Shown one piece after another: positions 62,524-64,000 of a stretch of DNA of 64,000 nt (within the stretch, counting starts at the first letter, position 1; the number at the start of each line of letters is the position of its first letter). The notes beneath the pieces are model-generated. The model saw only the letters and a program-made list of their open reading frames with translations, was not told the origin of the DNA and searched no databases. A program made the position numbers and the translations under genes. Source of the DNA: Sinorhizobium terangae (GTDB taxonomy: Bacteria > Pseudomonadota > Alphaproteobacteria > Rhizobiales > Rhizobiaceae); assembly GCF_009601505.1 (NCBI RefSeq), contig NZ_WITC01000057.1:248001-312000 (forward strand). The letters run 5' to 3'.

Positions 62524-64000
62524 ATGGCGGACAACAACGCCGCTCCGGGTGGAGGCGCGAAAACCCAAGAACCAGAGTCATCCGGGCCCGGTATTAAAGG
62601 GACCGAAGGCTCCGATGACGCAGCGTTTGCGCGTACGGGCAGCGCGCTTGCAGAAATCGGCCGGGCGTTGCTGACCTTCGGGCAGGCAGTCCGTCACGAT
62701 GCGGTTGGCTGGAGCTCCCAACTCGCTAAAAGGCTTGGCGGCGGCGACAAGCTCCAGCGGCGGCAAGCGACCGAGAGCTCGGAAGCAACGCACAACACCG
62801 CCGGCTTGACTGGAAAGATCCGGGCAGGCCTCCGGCGCCGGCGTTCGAGAGACATGCCCGCTGGACCAGCCGGCGCACGCAGCAGGCGCGGCATCCTCGT
62901 GCGGAGTGCGGCAATTGCGAGCGTGGTATTGCTTGCCTCGCTGATCGCTCTTTTCTCATGGGCATTGAGGGACGTGCCGTGGAACGAGATAGCCGATGGT
63001 TCGCTGAAGCCGGTGGTGGTGCTTGAAACGGCTGCCGGCAAGCCGCTGGTGACCCAAGGACCGCTTCAGGGGTCCTATGCGGCCCGAGCAGATTTCCCGC
63101 CGCACCTCATCGATGCCGTGCTTACGAGAGAGGACCGGCGCTTCTATGAGCACTTCGGTATCGATCTAAGGGGCATTCTTCGTGCCCTTTACACCAATGT
63201 CGGAGCAGGCGAAGTCGTGCAAGGCGGCAGCACGATCACGCAGCAACTGGTCAAGATCCTCTATCTGGAGCGAGACCGCACCTGGAAGCGGAAGATCCAG
63301 GAAGCAGTGATCGCCTTCTGGCTGGAACGCAAGCTTGGCAAGGACGAGATCCTCACGCGATACCTGAACAACATCTATCTTGGTGCCGGCGCAACGGGCG
63401 TCCCGGCAGCTGCCCGTATCTATTTCGACAAGGACGTGCACGAACTCAATGTGAGTGAATCGGCGATGCTCGCGGGCATTATCCGCGCGCCGTCGCAGCT
63501 CAATCCCATAAGCAACCCGGACGGTGCGCGCCGGCAGGCCGAACTCGTGCTCGATGCCATGATCAAGAGCGGCAAGGTGACCGCAGAGCAGGCCAGGACC
63601 GCGACCGCGGAGCTTCGTCCGGTAAAGCCGGCAATACGATCAGGCAGTTGGTTTGCCGACTGGGTGATGCAGGAGGCGCGCGAGCTTGCAGGCCCTTACC
63701 GGGGCACGATCAAGGTCAGGACGACTATGGTGCCCCGGCTGCAAGCGATCGCCGAAAAGGTGGTTGCCGAAGCGCTCGAGCAGGAAGGCGCCAAAGCGGG
63801 TGTGCAGCAGGCCGCCTTGGTGGCGATGACGCCAGAGGGCGCTGTGGTCGCCATGGTCGGCGGGCGTGATTACTCGAAAAGCACGTTCAACCGCGCGGTC
63901 TCGGCGATGCGCCAGCCGGGCTCTGCCTTCAAGCTCTTTGTCTACTATGCCGCATTGAAGGCCGGCCTCACGCCTTTCGACTGGGTTGAAGATGCGCCGA
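62524..64000 (+). CDS. Class A penicillin-binding protein (peptidoglycan glycosyltransferase/transpeptidase), partial
   Basis: The first 492 codons are present; the gene runs off the window. It has a long Pro/Gly/Ser-rich cytoplasmic tail, one transmembrane helix (about 125-147), the GT51 motifs EDRRFYEHFGIDLRG and GGSTITQQLVKILYL, RKIQEAVIAFWLE, then the transpeptidase domain with the catalytic Ser in QPGSAFKLFVYYAAL. It builds and cross-links peptidoglycan. It is divergent from nuoJ. The ATG has a weak AAGAG upstream. Confidence 0.92.
   Translation, partial: MADNNAAPGGGAKTQEPESSGPGIKGTEGSDDAAFARTGSALAEIGRALLTFGQAVRHDAVGWSSQLAKRLGGGDKLQRRQATESSEATHNTAGLTGKIRAGLRRRRSRDMPAGPAGARSRRGILVRSAAIASVVLLASLIALFSWALRDVPWNEIADGSLKPVVVLETAAGKPLVTQGPLQGSYAARADFPPHLIDAVLTREDRRFYEHFGIDLRGILRALYTNVGAGEVVQGGSTITQQLVKILYLERDRTWKRKIQEAVIAFWLERKLGKDEILTRYLNNIYLGAGATGVPAAARIYFDKDVHELNVSESAMLAGIIRAPSQLNPISNPDGARRQAELVLDAMIKSGKVTAEQARTATAELRPVKPAIRSGSWFADWVMQEARELAGPYRGTIKVRTTMVPRLQAIAEKVVAEALEQEGAKAGVQQAALVAMTPEGAVVAMVGGRDYSKSTFNRAVSAMRQPGSAFKLFVYYAALKAGLTPFDWVEDAP

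Noticed and set aside
1..64000. tRNA, rRNA, CRISPR arrays, insertion sequences, replication origin
   Set aside because: No cloverleaf or rRNA core, no regularly spaced direct repeats, no transposase with DDE motif and no repABC genes were seen.

Overview
The window looks like a stretch of a large accessory (symbiotic-type) replicon of a Sinorhizobium/Ensifer-like alphaproteobacterium. The evidence is GC-rich coding, two families of rhizobial intergenic mosaic repeats (RIME-like, three copies each), a RirA-type iron operator, NnrR/FixK-type TTG-N8-CAA operators, and a denitrification gene content (nirKV, nnrRSU, norEFCBQD, hemN, napEFDABC, pseudoazurin) like that of S. meliloti pSymA. No rRNA, tRNA, CRISPR array or intact insertion sequence was seen.

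Layout. (1) 0-6.4 kb: an Rrf2 regulator, two repeats, a FecCD-type ABC importer with two tandem binding proteins behind an iron operator, and a divergent methyltransferase. (2) 6.4-36.4 kb: a denitrification island. It holds nnrR, nirV-nirK, nnrS, a small exported protein, a serralysin-like RTX protease, a four-gene operon (DUF2249, polytopic membrane protein, DUF2249, DUF59), hemN, a VapC/Phd toxin-antitoxin pair beside a VOC gene fragment, norEF and norCBQD, a two-helix small protein, a hemerythrin-like protein and nnrU, the O2-independent ubiquinone genes ubiTUV facing ubiD-ubiX, two small genes, napEFDABC, and pseudoazurin. (3) 36.5-44.9 kb: a TetR/MFP/RND efflux operon, a zinc-ribbon protein, a UvrD-like helicase and a Met-rich EF-hand protein. 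(4) 45.2-62.1 kb: a second, plasmid-type complex I in three blocks (nuoHI forward; nuoJK, MrpD-like, small subunit, nuoLMN reverse; nuoABCDEFG reverse). (5) 62.5 kb to the end: the start of a class A penicillin-binding protein.

The parts fit together as a low-oxygen respiration package. A complex I with one more antiporter-like subunit than usual feeds quinone; ubiTUV/ubiDX and hemN make quinone and heme without O2; nap, nir and nor reduce nitrate to N2O; NnrR and FNR/FixK-type boxes appear to co-ordinate expression. No nos genes are in the window.

Three small genes linked to denitrification (a DUF59 gene, its neighbouring membrane protein, and pseudoazurin) each appear to carry one frameshift. 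This means either sequence errors or early decay. The most interesting features are the four-antiporter complex I, the anaerobic ubiquinone block sharing a putative NO/O2 operator, and the uncharacterised DUF2249/membrane/DUF59 operon.
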